Below, in pieces: positions 42,245 through 52,500 of a stretch of DNA of 54,895 bases. The notes under the pieces are model-generated. The model ran no database searches. It was given only the letters and a program-made list of their open reading frames with translations, and was not told the origin of the DNA. The position numbers were made by a program, and so were the translations under genes. This stretch comes from an uncultured Prevotella sp. (lineage in GTDB: Bacteria; Bacteroidota; Bacteroidia; Bacteroidales; Bacteroidaceae). The DNA is taken from the NCBI GenBank assembly GCA_902495455.1, contig CABUXJ010000016.1, positions 1 to 54,895 of the forward strand, in the 5' to 3' direction. Within the stretch, counting starts at the first letter, position 1. Every line of letters starts with the position of its first letter.

Positions 42245-42356
42245 CGAAACGTGACATCTCAGCGTACAGTATTGACTGAATAATGTCAAGGCCAGTAAAC
42301 GAAACGACAACGTATCAAGACATGAACAAAACATCAATAACATAAAAACGAAGATT

Positions 42357-42770
42357 ATGAAAAAGCAGAAATCAAAGGTTGACACATGGCTTGCGGTGTT
42401 GATCATCGGTATTGTCGTTGCGGCTTCATTGCCGTTCATTCTCGTTGATGAGGCACCGCTGATAGGGTTGGTCATCAGCGGTGTGGTCCTGCTGGTGCTC
42501 GCCGATATGGTTGTGAACACGACATACGTAATCGACGGCCGGACGCTGACGGTCCACTGCGGATCGCTGATGAAGGAGCGGTGTGACATTATGGACATCA
42601 CGGCCGTCCGACCGACAAGGACGATCGTCAGTTCACCGGCAATGTCGCTGGACAGGCTGGAGCTGAAACTCCACGGACGGAGCATCATCATTTCCCCGAA
42701 GGACAAGGAGCGTTTCATCGACTACCTGCGCTCCGTCAACCCTGATATAAAGGTCGAGGCCGGACTGTGA
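42357..42770 (+). CDS. Small membrane protein with PH-like domain (YyaB type)
   Basis: A 137-residue protein. Two helices (about residues 12-28 and 34-50) form a hairpin in the inner membrane. The remaining 85 residues match the bacterial PH-like domain seen in YyaB-type proteins (YVIDGRTLTVHCGSLMKERCDI, then SSPAMSLDRLELKLHGRSII and SPKDKERFIDYL). Such domains often bind partner proteins or lipids, but the role is unknown. GC content is like core genes, so it may belong to the core chromosome at the edge of block 2. Confidence 0.82.
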   Translation: MKKQKSKVDTWLAVLIIGIVVAASLPFILVDEAPLIGLVISGVVLLVLADMVVNTTYVIDGRTLTVHCGSLMKERCDIMDITAVRPTRTIVSSPAMSLDRLELKLHGRSIIISPKDKERFIDYLRSVNPDIKVEAGL

Positions 42771-42826
42771 TGCACGGCCGGCGAAGCGGTCCGTCCGCTG
42801 CTCCAATTTATTTTCTTCCCGTTTCG

Positions 42827-42858
42827 TTTGGCCGTCTTACGGTTTCTGCGTAACTTTA
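42827..42858 (+). promoter_or_regulatory. Promoter of dnaE
   Basis: TTTG (42827-42830), 20-nt spacer, TAACTTTA (42851-42858). Only the last base departs from TAnnTTTG. The start codon is 32 nt on. Confidence 0.78.
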
Positions 42859-42889
42859 CACCTCCAAATCAAAACAGAGGAGCAAAGGC

Positions 42890-45800
42890 ATGGAAGATTT
42901 CGTACACCTGCACGTACATACATACTATTCTATTCTCGACGGACAGGCCAGCATCCCGAAGCTGGTCGACAAGGCCGTGGGCAACGGCATGCGCGGCATG
43001 GCCATCACCGACCACGGCAACATGATGGGAATAAAAGAGTTCTTCAACTACTGCAAGGGACTCAACGGCAAGCGCAAGGATGCCGGGAAGGAACCGTTCA
43101 AACCCATCTTCGGCTGCGAGATGTATGTCGTGCGCAACGGCCGACGGTTGACCGACAAGGAAAAGGCTATGGGCGACGGCGGCGGTAACCACCTCGTCGT
43201 GCTGGCGAGGAATGAGGTCGGATATCACAATCTGATCAAACTGGTGTCGAAAGCATGGACCGACGGTTTCTATAACCGCCCGCGAACGGACCATGTCGAA
43301 CTGGAGAAACATCACGAGGGGCTCATCGTCTGCTCGGCATGTATAGCCGGCGAGGTGCCGGCAAAGATTCTCGACGGCGACATCGCCGGTGCCGAAGAAG
43401 CGGTCTTGTGGTTCAAGCGTGTCTTCGGCGACGACTACTATCTGGAGCTCCAGCGCCACGAGGTGAAGGACCCGACCATCCGTGCCAACCGCGAGACATA
43501 TCCGCTGCAGCAAAAGGCCAACGCCGTCATCATCGAACTTGCCCGGAAGCACAACGTCAAACTGGTCTGCACGAACGACAGCCACTTCGTCGACGAGGAG
43601 AACGCCGAGGCCCACGACCGTCTGCTCTGCCTCTCGACGGGCAAAGACCTCGACGACCCGACGCGCATGTTGTACTCCAAGCAGGAGTGGTTTAAGACGC
43701 GCGAGGAGATGAACGACGTCTTCAGCGACATCCCCGAGGCTCTGGCCAACACGTGCGAGATACTTGACAAGGTCGAGACCTACTCCATCGACCATGACCC
43801 GATCATGCCCTTCTTCCCCATTCCCGAGGAATTCGGTTCGGAGGACGAATACCGTCAGCGCATCACGGAGCAGGAACTATACGAAGAGTTCACCCGCGAC
43901 GAGAACGGAGAGAATCCGCTGCCGCCCGAGGAGGGAGCGAAGAAGATAAAGAAGCTGGGCGGATATGACCGCCTCTACCGCATCAAGTTTGAGGCAGACT
44001 ATCTGTCGAAATTGGCTTACGACGGTGCGAAGAGACTCTATGGCGACCCGCTCAGCGACGAAGTGAAGGAGCGCGTCAACTTCGAGTTGCACATCATGAA
44101 GACGATGGGATTTCCCGGCTACTTCCTCATCGTTCAGGACTTCATCAACTCTGCCCGCGAGGAGCTGGGCGTCATGGTCGGTCCGGGACGTGGTTCAGCT
44201 GCGGGAAGTGTTGTCGCCTACTGTCTGGGCATCACCAAGATTGACCCCATCAAGTATGACCTGCTGTTTGAGCGTTTCCTCAACCCCGACCGTATCTCAC
44301 TCCCCGATATTGACACCGACTTCGACGACGACGGCCGCGGCCGCGTGCTCGAATGGGTGGAGGACAAATATGGCCACGACAAGGTGGCCCACATCATCAC
44401 ATACGGCACGATGGCCACGAAAAACTCCATCAAGGACGTGGCCCGCGTGGAGAAGTTGCCGCTCGAGCGGAGCAACCAGCTCTGCAAGGCGATACCGGAC
44501 AAACTGCCGGGCGGACTGAAGATGAACCTCACCAACGCCATCAGCGTCATCCCCGAGTTGCGCGAGGCGGAGGCCAGCACAAACCGTCTGGAGAGTGAGA
44601 CGATACGCTACGCGAAGATGTTGGAGGGCACGGTGCGCAACACTGGTATACACGCCTGCGGCACCATCATCTGCCGCGACACCATCAGCGACTGGGTGCC
44701 GGTGTCGACGGCGGAAGACAAGAATGACCCGGGGCACAAGCTGCTCTGCACGCAATATGACGGTCACGTCATCGAGGAGACCGGCCTCATCAAGATGGAC
44801 TTCCTCGGACTGAAGACGCTGTCGCAGCTCAAGGAGGCCGTGGAGAACGTCCGGTTGCGCACGGGAGAGATAATCGACCTCGACACTATCCCCATCGACG
44901 ACCCGCTGACATACAAGCTCTATTGCGAGGGCCGCACGATCGGAACGTTCCAGTTTGAGTCGGCGGGCATGCAAAAATATCTGCGCGAACTGCAACCGTC
45001 GGTATTCGAGGATCTCATCGCCATGAACGCCCTTTATCGTCCGGGACCTATGGACTATATCCCGTCGTTCATCGCCCGTAAGAACGGCCGCGAGGAGATC
45101 AAGTATGACATTCCGTGCATGGAGAAATATCTCAAGGACACCTACGGCATCACGGTCTATCAGGAGCAGGTCATGCTCCTCTCGCGCCAGTTGGCCAACT
45201 TCACCCGAGGCGAGAGCGACGCCCTGCGTAAGGCGATGGGTAAGAAGAAGAAGGCCATCGTCGACGCGATGAAGCCGAAGTTCATCGAGGGCGGAAAGAA
45301 GAACGGCCACGACCCGAAGGTGCTTGAGAAGATTTGGGGCGACTGGGAGAAATTCGCGTCCTACGCCTTCAACAAGAGTCACGCCACGTGCTACTCGTGG
45401 GTGGCATATCAGACGGCCTATCTCAAGGCCCACTATCCGGCTGAATTCATGGCCGGCATCATGAGCCGAAGCCTCGACAACATCGCGGATATAACGAAGT
45501 TTATGGACGAATGTCGCTCGATGGGCATACCGACACTGGGGCCGGACGTCAACGAGAGCCGCCAGAAGTTCAGCGTCAACAAGAAGGGTGAGATACGCTT
45601 CGGTATCAGTGCCATCAAGGGCGTGGGCGGCGCGGCGGCCGACGCCATCATCTCCGAACGCGAGAAGAACGGCCCCTACAAGACCATTTTCGACTTCATA
45701 CAACGCGTCAACCTCGGCGCCGTCAACCGCAAGTGCGTCGAGTCGCTCGTGCTGAGCGGCGGCTTCGACAGTTTCGGGACCATCAGACGCGAAGACTTCT

Positions 45801-46609
45801 TCGCCACCAACAACAAGGGCGAGGCCTTCATCGACACGTTCATGCGCTACGGACAGATATATCAGATGGAGAAGACGCAGATACAGAACTCTCTCTTCTC
45901 TGCTGAGGATGACGTGGAAATCTCAACACCGCCTATAATAAAAGGTGAAATCTGGAGCGACATCGAACGACTCAACCGTGAGCGCGACCTCGTCGGCATC
46001 TACATATCAGCCCATCCGCTCGATGAATTCAAGATCGTGCTGGACAATCTCTGCAACACCCACTGCTCCGAACTCTCCGACATCTCCGCTCTGAGCGACC
46101 GGGAGGATGTCATCATCGGCGGCATTGTCACGTCGATAAAGTCAAAATTCACCAAGACGGGAAAGCCGTGCGGCTTCGTCACCATCGAGGATTTCGACGG
46201 GTCGGGCGAACTGGCCATGTTCGGTGAGGAGTGGGGACGATGGAGCGGCATGTTCAAAGAGGGATGTACGGTCTACATCACGGCAAAATGTCAGCAGAGA
46301 TACCGCGACAGCAAGTTCTTCGACCTGAAGGTGCAGAACATCGAATATCTCCAGACCATCAAGGACAAGGCTATCGACCGCATCACCATCTCACTGCTCA
46401 CAGACAAGCTCAACGACCAGATTGTCACAGAATTGAACGAAATCATCGCCGACAATCCGGGCGAGACAAAACTCTTCTTCCAGCTTCACGATTCCGGCGG
46501 CAAGAACCACGTGCTCCTGCGCAGCACGAGGCACACGGTCAACGTCAAGCAATGTCTCATCGCATACATCGAACAGAACAAGGAGGTGATGGACTACAAG
46601 ATAAATTAA
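42890..46609 (+). CDS. dnaE: DNA polymerase III alpha subunit
   Basis: The replicative polymerase subunit, 1239 residues. The N-terminal PHP domain keeps its metal histidines (HLHVHT, residues 6-11, and ITDHGN), so it may still have proofreading activity, unlike E. coli DnaE. The palm has PGRGSAAGSVVAY and the catalytic aspartates D473 and D475 in LPDIDTDFDDD. FNKSHATCYSWVAYQTAYLK lies in the fingers, then the HhH region, and an OB fold near residues 1055-1135 (IGGIVTSIKSK). The longer-than-usual region near residues 275-350 is an acidic insertion. Psd would be expected next door; block 2 lies between. Confidence 0.97.
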   Translation: MEDFVHLHVHTYYSILDGQASIPKLVDKAVGNGMRGMAITDHGNMMGIKEFFNYCKGLNGKRKDAGKEPFKPIFGCEMYVVRNGRRLTDKEKAMGDGGGNHLVVLARNEVGYHNLIKLVSKAWTDGFYNRPRTDHVELEKHHEGLIVCSACIAGEVPAKILDGDIAGAEEAVLWFKRVFGDDYYLELQRHEVKDPTIRANRETYPLQQKANAVIIELARKHNVKLVCTNDSHFVDEENAEAHDRLLCLSTGKDLDDPTRMLYSKQEWFKTREEMNDVFSDIPEALANTCEILDKVETYSIDHDPIMPFFPIPEEFGSEDEYRQRITEQELYEEFTRDENGENPLPPEEGAKKIKKLGGYDRLYRIKFEADYLSKLAYDGAKRLYGDPLSDEVKERVNFELHIMKTMGFPGYFLIVQDFINSAREELGVMVGPGRGSAAGSVVAYCLGITKIDPIKYDLLFERFLNPDRISLPDIDTDFDDDGRGRVLEWVEDKYGHDKVAHIITYGTMATKNSIKDVARVEKLPLERSNQLCKAIPDKLPGGLKMNLTNAISVIPELREAEASTNRLESETIRYAKMLEGTVRNTGIHACGTIICRDTISDWVPVSTAEDKNDPGHKLLCTQYDGHVIEETGLIKMDFLGLKTLSQLKEAVENVRLRTGEIIDLDTIPIDDPLTYKLYCEGRTIGTFQFESAGMQKYLRELQPSVFEDLIAMNALYRPGPMDYIPSFIARKNGREEIKYDIPCMEKYLKDTYGITVYQEQVMLLSRQLANFTRGESDALRKAMGKKKKAIVDAMKPKFIEGGKKNGHDPKVLEKIWGDWEKFASYAFNKSHATCYSWVAYQTAYLKAHYPAEFMAGIMSRSLDNIADITKFMDECRSMGIPTLGPDVNESRQKFSVNKKGEIRFGISAIKGVGGAAADAIISEREKNGPYKTIFDFIQRVNLGAVNRKCVESLVLSGGFDSFGTIRREDFFATNNKGEAFIDTFMRYGQIYQMEKTQIQNSLFSAEDDVEISTPPIIKGEIWSDIERLNRERDLVGIYISAHPLDEFKIVLDNLCNTHCSELSDISALSDREDVIIGGIVTSIKSKFTKTGKPCGFVTIEDFDGSGELAMFGEEWGRWSGMFKEGCTVYITAKCQQRYRDSKFFDLKVQNIEYLQTIKDKAIDRITISLLTDKLNDQIVTELNEIIADNPGETKLFFQLHDSGGKNHVLLRSTRHTVNVKQCLIAYIEQNKEVMDYKIN

Positions 46610-46688
46610 AGTGTGTTGGTGTCTTTTATGAAACGGCGGATGGTGACGCCGGTCAGCTGTTAACCCTACTTAAAAAGCAGCCCGCTTC

Positions 46689-46719
46689 TTGGCCGTCTCA
46701 TCGGTTTTCCGTATTTTTG
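46689..46719 (+). promoter_or_regulatory. Promoter of trxA
   Basis: TTG (46689-46691), 20-nt spacer, TATTTTTG (46712-46719). The leader is about 60 nt. Confidence 0.75.
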
Positions 46720-46788
46720 CAAAAGATAAGGAGTCGAAAGACACACAAAAGAGAATTCATAATATCAACAAATTAAAAGCATAGAACA

Positions 46789-47103
46789 ATGGAAGTACAG
46801 ATCACAAAAGACAACTTTGAGACACTGAAGAACGGTGAATTGCCCTTCGTGGTAGACTTTTGGGCCACTTGGTGCGGTCCCTGCCGCATGATTGCCCCCA
46901 TCATCGAGGAACTGGCCAACGAGTATGACGGCAAGATTGTCGTCGGAAAATGTGACGTCGAGGAGAACGACGAGATAGCAGCAGAGTTCGGCATCCGTAA
47001 CATCCCGACCATCCTCTACTTCAAGGGCGGTCAGTTGGTGGACAAGACTGTCGGCGCTCTCTCAAAAGCCAAACTCGAAGAGAAATTCCAATCACTGCTC
47101 TAA
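46789..47103 (+). CDS. trxA: Thioredoxin
   Basis: A 104-residue cytoplasmic thioredoxin that reduces protein disulfides. The active site WCGPCRM has C29 and C32, and the cis-proline is in NIPTILYFKGG. No signal peptide is present. Length and spacing are standard. It lies downstream of dnaE with its own promoter, and the next gene starts three bases after it, so the two are co-transcribed. Confidence 0.97.
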   Translation: MEVQITKDNFETLKNGELPFVVDFWATWCGPCRMIAPIIEELANEYDGKIVVGKCDVEENDEIAAEFGIRNIPTILYFKGGQLVDKTVGALSKAKLEEKFQSLL

Positions 47104-47106
47104 ACT

Positions 47107-47442
47107 ATGGCAGACTTTGAGGAAGAGCTCCGGATGGATGCCGAGGAAAATGCCCGCGAGGCGGAATTTATCATTGGCAATCTGCCCAACGAGCTGAAAG
47201 ATAAGTTCTCCACGGACGACATTTTCTATATGATGGATGCCATCGTGGAATACTATTTTGAAAGCGGCGTGCTCGACGGAGACGGCGATGAGGACGGATG
47301 TGTAGACATCGACCTGCAGGCCGTAGCCGAATACGTATGCCGTAAGGCTGCCGAAGACAAGCGAGGAGATTTCTCTGCGGACGATGTCTTCTTCGTCGTA
47401 CAGGCCGACATGGACTTTCAGGAGCAGAATCTGGAGGAGTAA
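47107..47442 (+). CDS. Small acidic protein of unknown function
   Basis: A 111-residue, strongly acidic soluble protein with no signal peptide. Helical segments include EFIIGNLPNELKDKF and DDIFYMMDAIVEYYFESG, followed by an acidic turn (DGDGDEDGCVDID) that resembles a calcium-binding loop only loosely, and DDVFFVVQADMDF near the end. I recall similar proteins after thioredoxin in Bacteroidota but no function. It starts three bases after trxA. Confidence 0.8.
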   Translation: MADFEEELRMDAEENAREAEFIIGNLPNELKDKFSTDDIFYMMDAIVEYYFESGVLDGDGDEDGCVDIDLQAVAEYVCRKAAEDKRGDFSADDVFFVVQADMDFQEQNLEE

Positions 47443-47474
47443 ACTGCGCGTTACGATTCCCATTACGGACACAA

Positions 47475-47534
47475 AGAAACGGAGAGTCAGAGTGCTACAA
47501 TCAAGCAAACTCTGTCTCTCCGTTTCTCTTTTTT
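47475..47534. terminator. Terminator between convergent genes
   Basis: A 19-bp stem with one mismatch (47475-47493 with 47509-47527) followed by CTTTTTT. It lies between the trxA operon (+) and tsaE (-) and could serve both. Confidence 0.88.
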
Positions 47535-47576
47535 GTATACGCCAAGATCCAGGCGCAGTATGCGCAAGCCCCGAAA

Positions 47577-47990
47577 TCAGAAGGTCACGACGCGCGAGCC
47601 GTCCTCCTGCTCCCCGATAACCACCTTCAGGGCGTCGCCGGGCAAAAGTTCCTCTATCAGTTCGGGCCACTCGATGAAACAGAGGGCACCGCTGTAGAAG
47701 TAATCTTCGTAGCCCATGTCGTAGACTTCGTCGAGTTTCTTGATGCGATAGAAGTCAAAATGATAGATGAGTTCACCCGTAGTATCCGACCGATACTCGT
47801 TGACGATGGCGAATGTGGGTGACGTGATGACGTCCTCCACGCCCAATTCTTCACATACGGCTTTGATGAAAGTTGTCTTTCCAGCTCCCATCTTTCCATA
47901 GAAAGCTATCACCGTGCTATCGCCGAGAGCCTCGACAAACTGTCGTGCGGCCTCTCGGATGTTGTCCAGACTGTCTATTCTTATTTCCAT
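47577..47990 (-). CDS. tsaE: tRNA threonylcarbamoyladenosine synthesis ATPase TsaE
   Basis: TsaE is the P-loop ATPase that resets the TsaBD complex in making the t6A37 modification of ANN-decoding tRNAs. The 137-residue protein has the Walker A motif GKMGAGKTT (residues 32-40), SPTFAIVNEY and the Walker B-like YHFDFYRI, then FIEWPE. Length is normal. It starts seven bases after porX, so it is translated from the same message. Confidence 0.96.
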   Translation of the reverse strand: MEIRIDSLDNIREAARQFVEALGDSTVIAFYGKMGAGKTTFIKAVCEELGVEDVITSPTFAIVNEYRSDTTGELIYHFDFYRIKKLDEVYDMGYEDYFYSGALCFIEWPELIEELLPGDALKVVIGEQEDGSRVVTF

Positions 47991-47997
47991 AATGTCT

Positions 47998-49566
47998 TTA
48001 TCGTTTTTTACCGGTCATGCTTATGACAGGTATTATCATTTCTTCCATTGATATTCCGCCGTGCTGGAACGTATCCTTATAATAGGACACGTAGTAGTTG
48101 TAGTTGTTCGGATAGGCAAAGAAGGAGTCTCCTGTGGCGAAGACATAACTCGTGCTGAGGTTGGGTGAAGGCAACTGAGCGCGGCGCGGCTCCTTGATGA
48201 CAAAGAGATCTTTGTTGTCGTAGGATAGATTTTTGCCCAATTTGTATCGCAGGTTGGTATTGGTGTTGCGGTCGCCGACAATCTTCACCGGCTTGTTGGC
48301 ACGTATAGAACCGTGGTCGGTTGTGACTATCACCCGATAGTCGCTCTGCGACAACAGTTTGAAAAGCTCTGATATGACCGAGTGGCGGAACCAGCTGAGC
48401 GTGATGCTGCGATAGGCAGATTCGTTGCTGGCCAACTCGCGGACCATACGTGACTCCGTCCGTGCATGGCTGAGCATGTCGATGAAGTTGAAGACGACAA
48501 CGTTGAGGTCGTTCGACTCCAACCGGTGGAACTGCTGGATAAACTTCTCCGCTCCTGCGGAATCGTTGATTTTGTGATATGAATAGCTGTTCTTACGGCG
48601 ATAGCGCTCCAACTGTGTACCGATGAGCGGGCCCTCGTTGAGGTTTTTTCCCTCCTCCTCGTCCTCGTCGACCCACAGGTCGGGGAACATCTCGGCAATC
48701 TTGTTCGGCATCAGGCCACTGAAGATTGCGTTGCGGGCATACTGCGTCGCCGTGGGCAGGATGCTGCAATAGAGATTTTCTTCAATATCAAATGCGTCGC
48801 CAATCTCGCTCGCTATCACCCTCCACTGGTCGTAACGGAAGTTGTCGAGCACGACGAGGAAGACCTTCTCTCCGCCCGAAAGCAGCGGGAACACCTTTTT
48901 CTTGAACAGCTCCGGACTCATCATCGGATGGTCGGCAGGTCGTGACGTTGGCGTCATGGCGTCCACCCAATCGAGATAGTTGGCTTTGACAAACTTCGCA
49001 AAGCCCGCGTTTGCGTCCTCTTTCTGCATGCCGAGCATTTCCGTCATGCTGCTGTCGGTGCCGCTAAGTTCCAGTTCCCAGTGGACGAGACGCTTGTAGA
49101 TTTCCACCCAATCCTGCCATGTGCGGCAGTCGCTGATCTGCATCGCTATCTGCTGGAAGTTCTGTTGATAGCCCGTTTGGGTCACTTCGTTCACGATTTC
49201 CTTGCGATGGATGTTCTTTTTGAGCGTCAGCAATATCTGATTGGGATTGACCGGTTTGATCAGATAGTCCGCGATCTTCGACCCGATGGCCTGATTCATA
49301 ATGTCTTCCTCCTCGCTTTTGGTCACCATGACCACGGGAAGCGAAGGTGATATCTCCTTTATGCGCTGCAGAGTCTCCAATCCGCTCAGTCCGGGCATCA
49401 TCTCGTCAAGCAGCACAAGGTCGAAATTTTGCTTACGACACTGTTCTATGGCATCCGTTCCATTGCTGACCGTGACCACCTCGTAGCCCTTCTTTTCAAG
49501 GAACAGCAAGTGTGCACGCAGCAATTCTATTTCATCGTCTGCCCAAAGTAATAATCCGTTGCTCAT
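47998..49566 (-). CDS. porX: T9SS response regulator with PglZ domain, PorX
   Basis: PorX is the response regulator that controls the type IX secretion system in Porphyromonas and relatives. The 522-residue protein has an N-terminal receiver domain (residues 1-120) with the acidic pair WADDE, the phosphorylated aspartate D54 in LVLLDEMMPGL and the switch VMVTKSEEE. The C-terminal half is an alkaline-phosphatase-like PglZ domain with VFLVVLDNFRYDQW, SILPTATQYARN (nucleophile threonine region), IDMLSHART and VTTDHGSI. In studied species it hydrolyses oligonucleotide signals. The cognate PorY kinase is not in this window. The start overlaps the porW stop by 4 nt. Confidence 0.95.
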   Translation of the reverse strand: MSNGLLLWADDEIELLRAHLLFLEKKGYEVVTVSNGTDAIEQCRKQNFDLVLLDEMMPGLSGLETLQRIKEISPSLPVVMVTKSEEEDIMNQAIGSKIADYLIKPVNPNQILLTLKKNIHRKEIVNEVTQTGYQQNFQQIAMQISDCRTWQDWVEIYKRLVHWELELSGTDSSMTEMLGMQKEDANAGFAKFVKANYLDWVDAMTPTSRPADHPMMSPELFKKKVFPLLSGGEKVFLVVLDNFRYDQWRVIASEIGDAFDIEENLYCSILPTATQYARNAIFSGLMPNKIAEMFPDLWVDEDEEEGKNLNEGPLIGTQLERYRRKNSYSYHKINDSAGAEKFIQQFHRLESNDLNVVVFNFIDMLSHARTESRMVRELASNESAYRSITLSWFRHSVISELFKLLSQSDYRVIVTTDHGSIRANKPVKIVGDRNTNTNLRYKLGKNLSYDNKDLFVIKEPRRAQLPSPNLSTSYVFATGDSFFAYPNNYNYYVSYYKDTFQHGGISMEEMIIPVISMTGKKR

Positions 49567-52500
49567 CTGTAAAAATCCTCATCAAAGTCGAACACGTCGG
49601 CCGGCGGTTCGTTGTTTGTATTGTTATTTGCACCACCGGTATTCGGCGGCAGGCCCAGATCGTCGGTATCATCCGTCTGTGGTGTCGACGGAGCATTGCC
49701 GACAGGTGCCGGCGGAAGGCCGAGATCATTCATATCATCCGTCTGCGGTGTTGACGGAACATTACCGGCAGGTGCCGGCGGAAGGCCGAGATCATTTATA
49801 TCATCCGCCTGCGGGGTCGACAGAACATTACCGGCAGGTACAGAGCCGTCATCCTTTATAGTGTCCTCCTTCGGGGTCTCAACTGCTTCGGGGATATTGA
49901 GCAGTTCCTCGTCACTTATTTCAAGAGGCATAAATGACCGCTCAAAGAACTCCTCATAGTCGACATAGCTATATCGTGTGCCAAGCATTTTGAGGTTGTT
50001 TTCGCTTATTATGATGCGCCGGCAACCGTTGAGACGGGCCGCCATTGCCTCATCGGCATAGAGACGACGCGCATATTGCAGTGCTTCGTCGTAGTTAAGG
50101 AAGCCGCTGATTAGCATACGACTGATACCCTGGTCCTGATCGAGAGTGATGTCAAAGTTACGGACCATGAAGTTTGAGAAGTTATATTTGGCCATCTCAA
50201 AAAGCAACTGATTGGCATCGAGCGAGTCGGCACGATAGGCTAAGAGGAAGACGAAGCCCGTGTTACGTTCCGCACTGAGCGTGTCGGCGGCCGTCGAGTC
50301 CGTCTCCATCGCCACACCGCGGCGCGACCAGATGTCTCCGATATCAAACTTGCCACCATACAAGGCCCTTCCTGCCTGCACGCCCTTGATAATCATGCCC
50401 GCCATCTCCGTCACTTCGCTTTCCGGATATTTTTCCACGACCTCCTTCATCGCCGTCACGCAGGCAGTCGCGTCCCCCTCGTTGAGGCGGCTCAGGCCTT
50501 CGATGAAGATGAATTTGGGACGGTTTGCGCCCAACGGGAAACGGTCGGCAGACAACTGGATGTTAGTCTTCACCTCGCCGTAGCGGTCAGCCTTGAAAGC
50601 GTCATACGTCGCAGCGTAGAGAGAATCCTCTATGTGGACACCGAAACGGGCGTTCTCCGCAAAGTGCGGATCACTGAGAAGCGTGGTCCATTGGCTCTCA
50701 GCATGGTCGGAACGCAGTCGTTCCAAACATCGGGCGGCGATGTCGTGGCGTCCCATTCGGGAGTAAAGCAGAAAGAGATGATACCACGCCTCGTCCGTCT
50801 GTTCATAGTCGGGATATTGTTCGGTAAGCCTCGTCAACGCCTTTTCGCTGAGCGGCAGATTGTCGAGTTTATCCTTGAAAATAACGCCGGAATGGAACAG
50901 GCCGTCCTTGATAATGTTGTCGCTCTCGGCCTTTTGCTCGTCTGTAAACGGGATTTGCGCCAGATAGTATTCACGGGTGTGCGGATCGGCTGCGGCGGTG
51001 TCCGTTGCCAACGTGTCGGTTGCGACCTCCCCACCCTCTCCCGCTGCTGCAGCAATGGAATCGGTCGGTTCTTCTCCCTCCCCCGCGTCATTATCGGCAG
51101 AATTGAGATTGACCACGGTGCGGTTGACGCGTTGCCAATCGTCGACATTCTCACGCTTTCCCCACTGTCGTTGGAAAGCGGCCTTGCCCTGACTGACGGC
51201 CTGCGGATTATAGAAGTACCACTGTCCCTGCTGTCCGCCGGGCGTGGGGACAGTCGGTGCCGGTGTATTGTTGCGGTTGCCTTGTGCACTCTGTTGCTGT
51301 ATGGTTTTCTCGGCCTCAGCCTCCTGAGCGGCCCGTTTCTCCTCACGTTCTTTCTTCTTCAGAGCCTCGATGACACGGTCGATGGCCTCATTGCGCTCTT
51401 TCTCGGGCAGTTTGGCCAGCACCTGCAGCGAATCCTGCAGATGGACGGCGTTGGTGTAGGGCACGAGTTCGTCAAGCACTTTCGACCGCTCCGACAGTTC
51501 CTCATAATCGTCGCGCTCCTTGTCCAACAGTCCGATAGCCTCGCCATAACACCGTTGCGCGTCGTTGTAGCGTTCCTTCGCCCAATAGAGATTGCCGAGA
51601 TGGAGCAGCAGCACACCCTTCTCAATTCCGCTGCGCGTGGCTTTCTTGTTGCCTTTCTCGTATGCGCCGATAGCCGCGGCGGTGTCGCGCTCAGCGAGAT
51701 AGATGTTTCCGATGGCGTAGTAGACCTGATCGAGGTAGTCCTTGTTGTTGTCCGACGCAGCCATGCGGCGCAGCCGGCGTATCATCTGACGGGAACGGCC
51801 GGCGGCCATCACCTCCGTCTGGGCGATGCGGGCGTTGAACTCCAGTTCGTATGGCGGATTCAAGCGGATGACTTTCTTGTAAGCGCGGTAAGCCTGTTCG
51901 CGATGGCCTAGCTCCGTCTCTATCTGTCCCATGAGGAACCACTGGCGTGCGCGCTGCTTCTTGCGGCGCTCATGCTTGATGACGCGGGCCAGCGCCGGCA
52001 CGGCTTCTTCATATCGGCGGCTGCGGATGTAGAACGCGGCCAGAGCGTAGTCCCAGTCTGTCCGCGCACGGTAGTGGATGGTGTCGCGCCGCATTTTCGT
52101 CAGGACGTCTTCAGCATCATAGAGCCAGTCCAGTTCCGTATAGCTGCGGGCGAGCCACGAACGGGCGATGCCGTTGATGGCGGGTTGCGTGGCGTAGAGG
52201 CGGGACATGTAGGAGAATGTCGCGGCGGCCTCGTCAAACTGACCTTTCATGTATTGCGACTTACCCATCATGAGCCACGCCTTCCAAAGGAAAGGGTTAT
52301 ATTCGCGGCGGCTCAGCCACTCAATGTCCTTGGCCGTCTTGCGCCGTGACTTCGTCCATTCGGGGCGACGCTTGATGCTGTGGAGCTTGATGGTCTTCTC
52401 CGACTTCTCTATGGCGCGGTCAAAATTAGACTTTCCAATCTCGCGTGTTGCCTTGTTGCCGACCATCGTGAAAGGTATCATCTCTGTGAAATTGTCCTTA

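Noticed and set aside
44297..45703. Long open frame (468 codons) opposite dnaE
   Set aside because: Antisense shadow of dnaE, with no signal peptide, motif or promoter.
50634..51911. Open frame of 425 codons opposite porW
   Set aside because: Antisense to porW; its hydrophobic stretches arise from complementing charged TPR codons.
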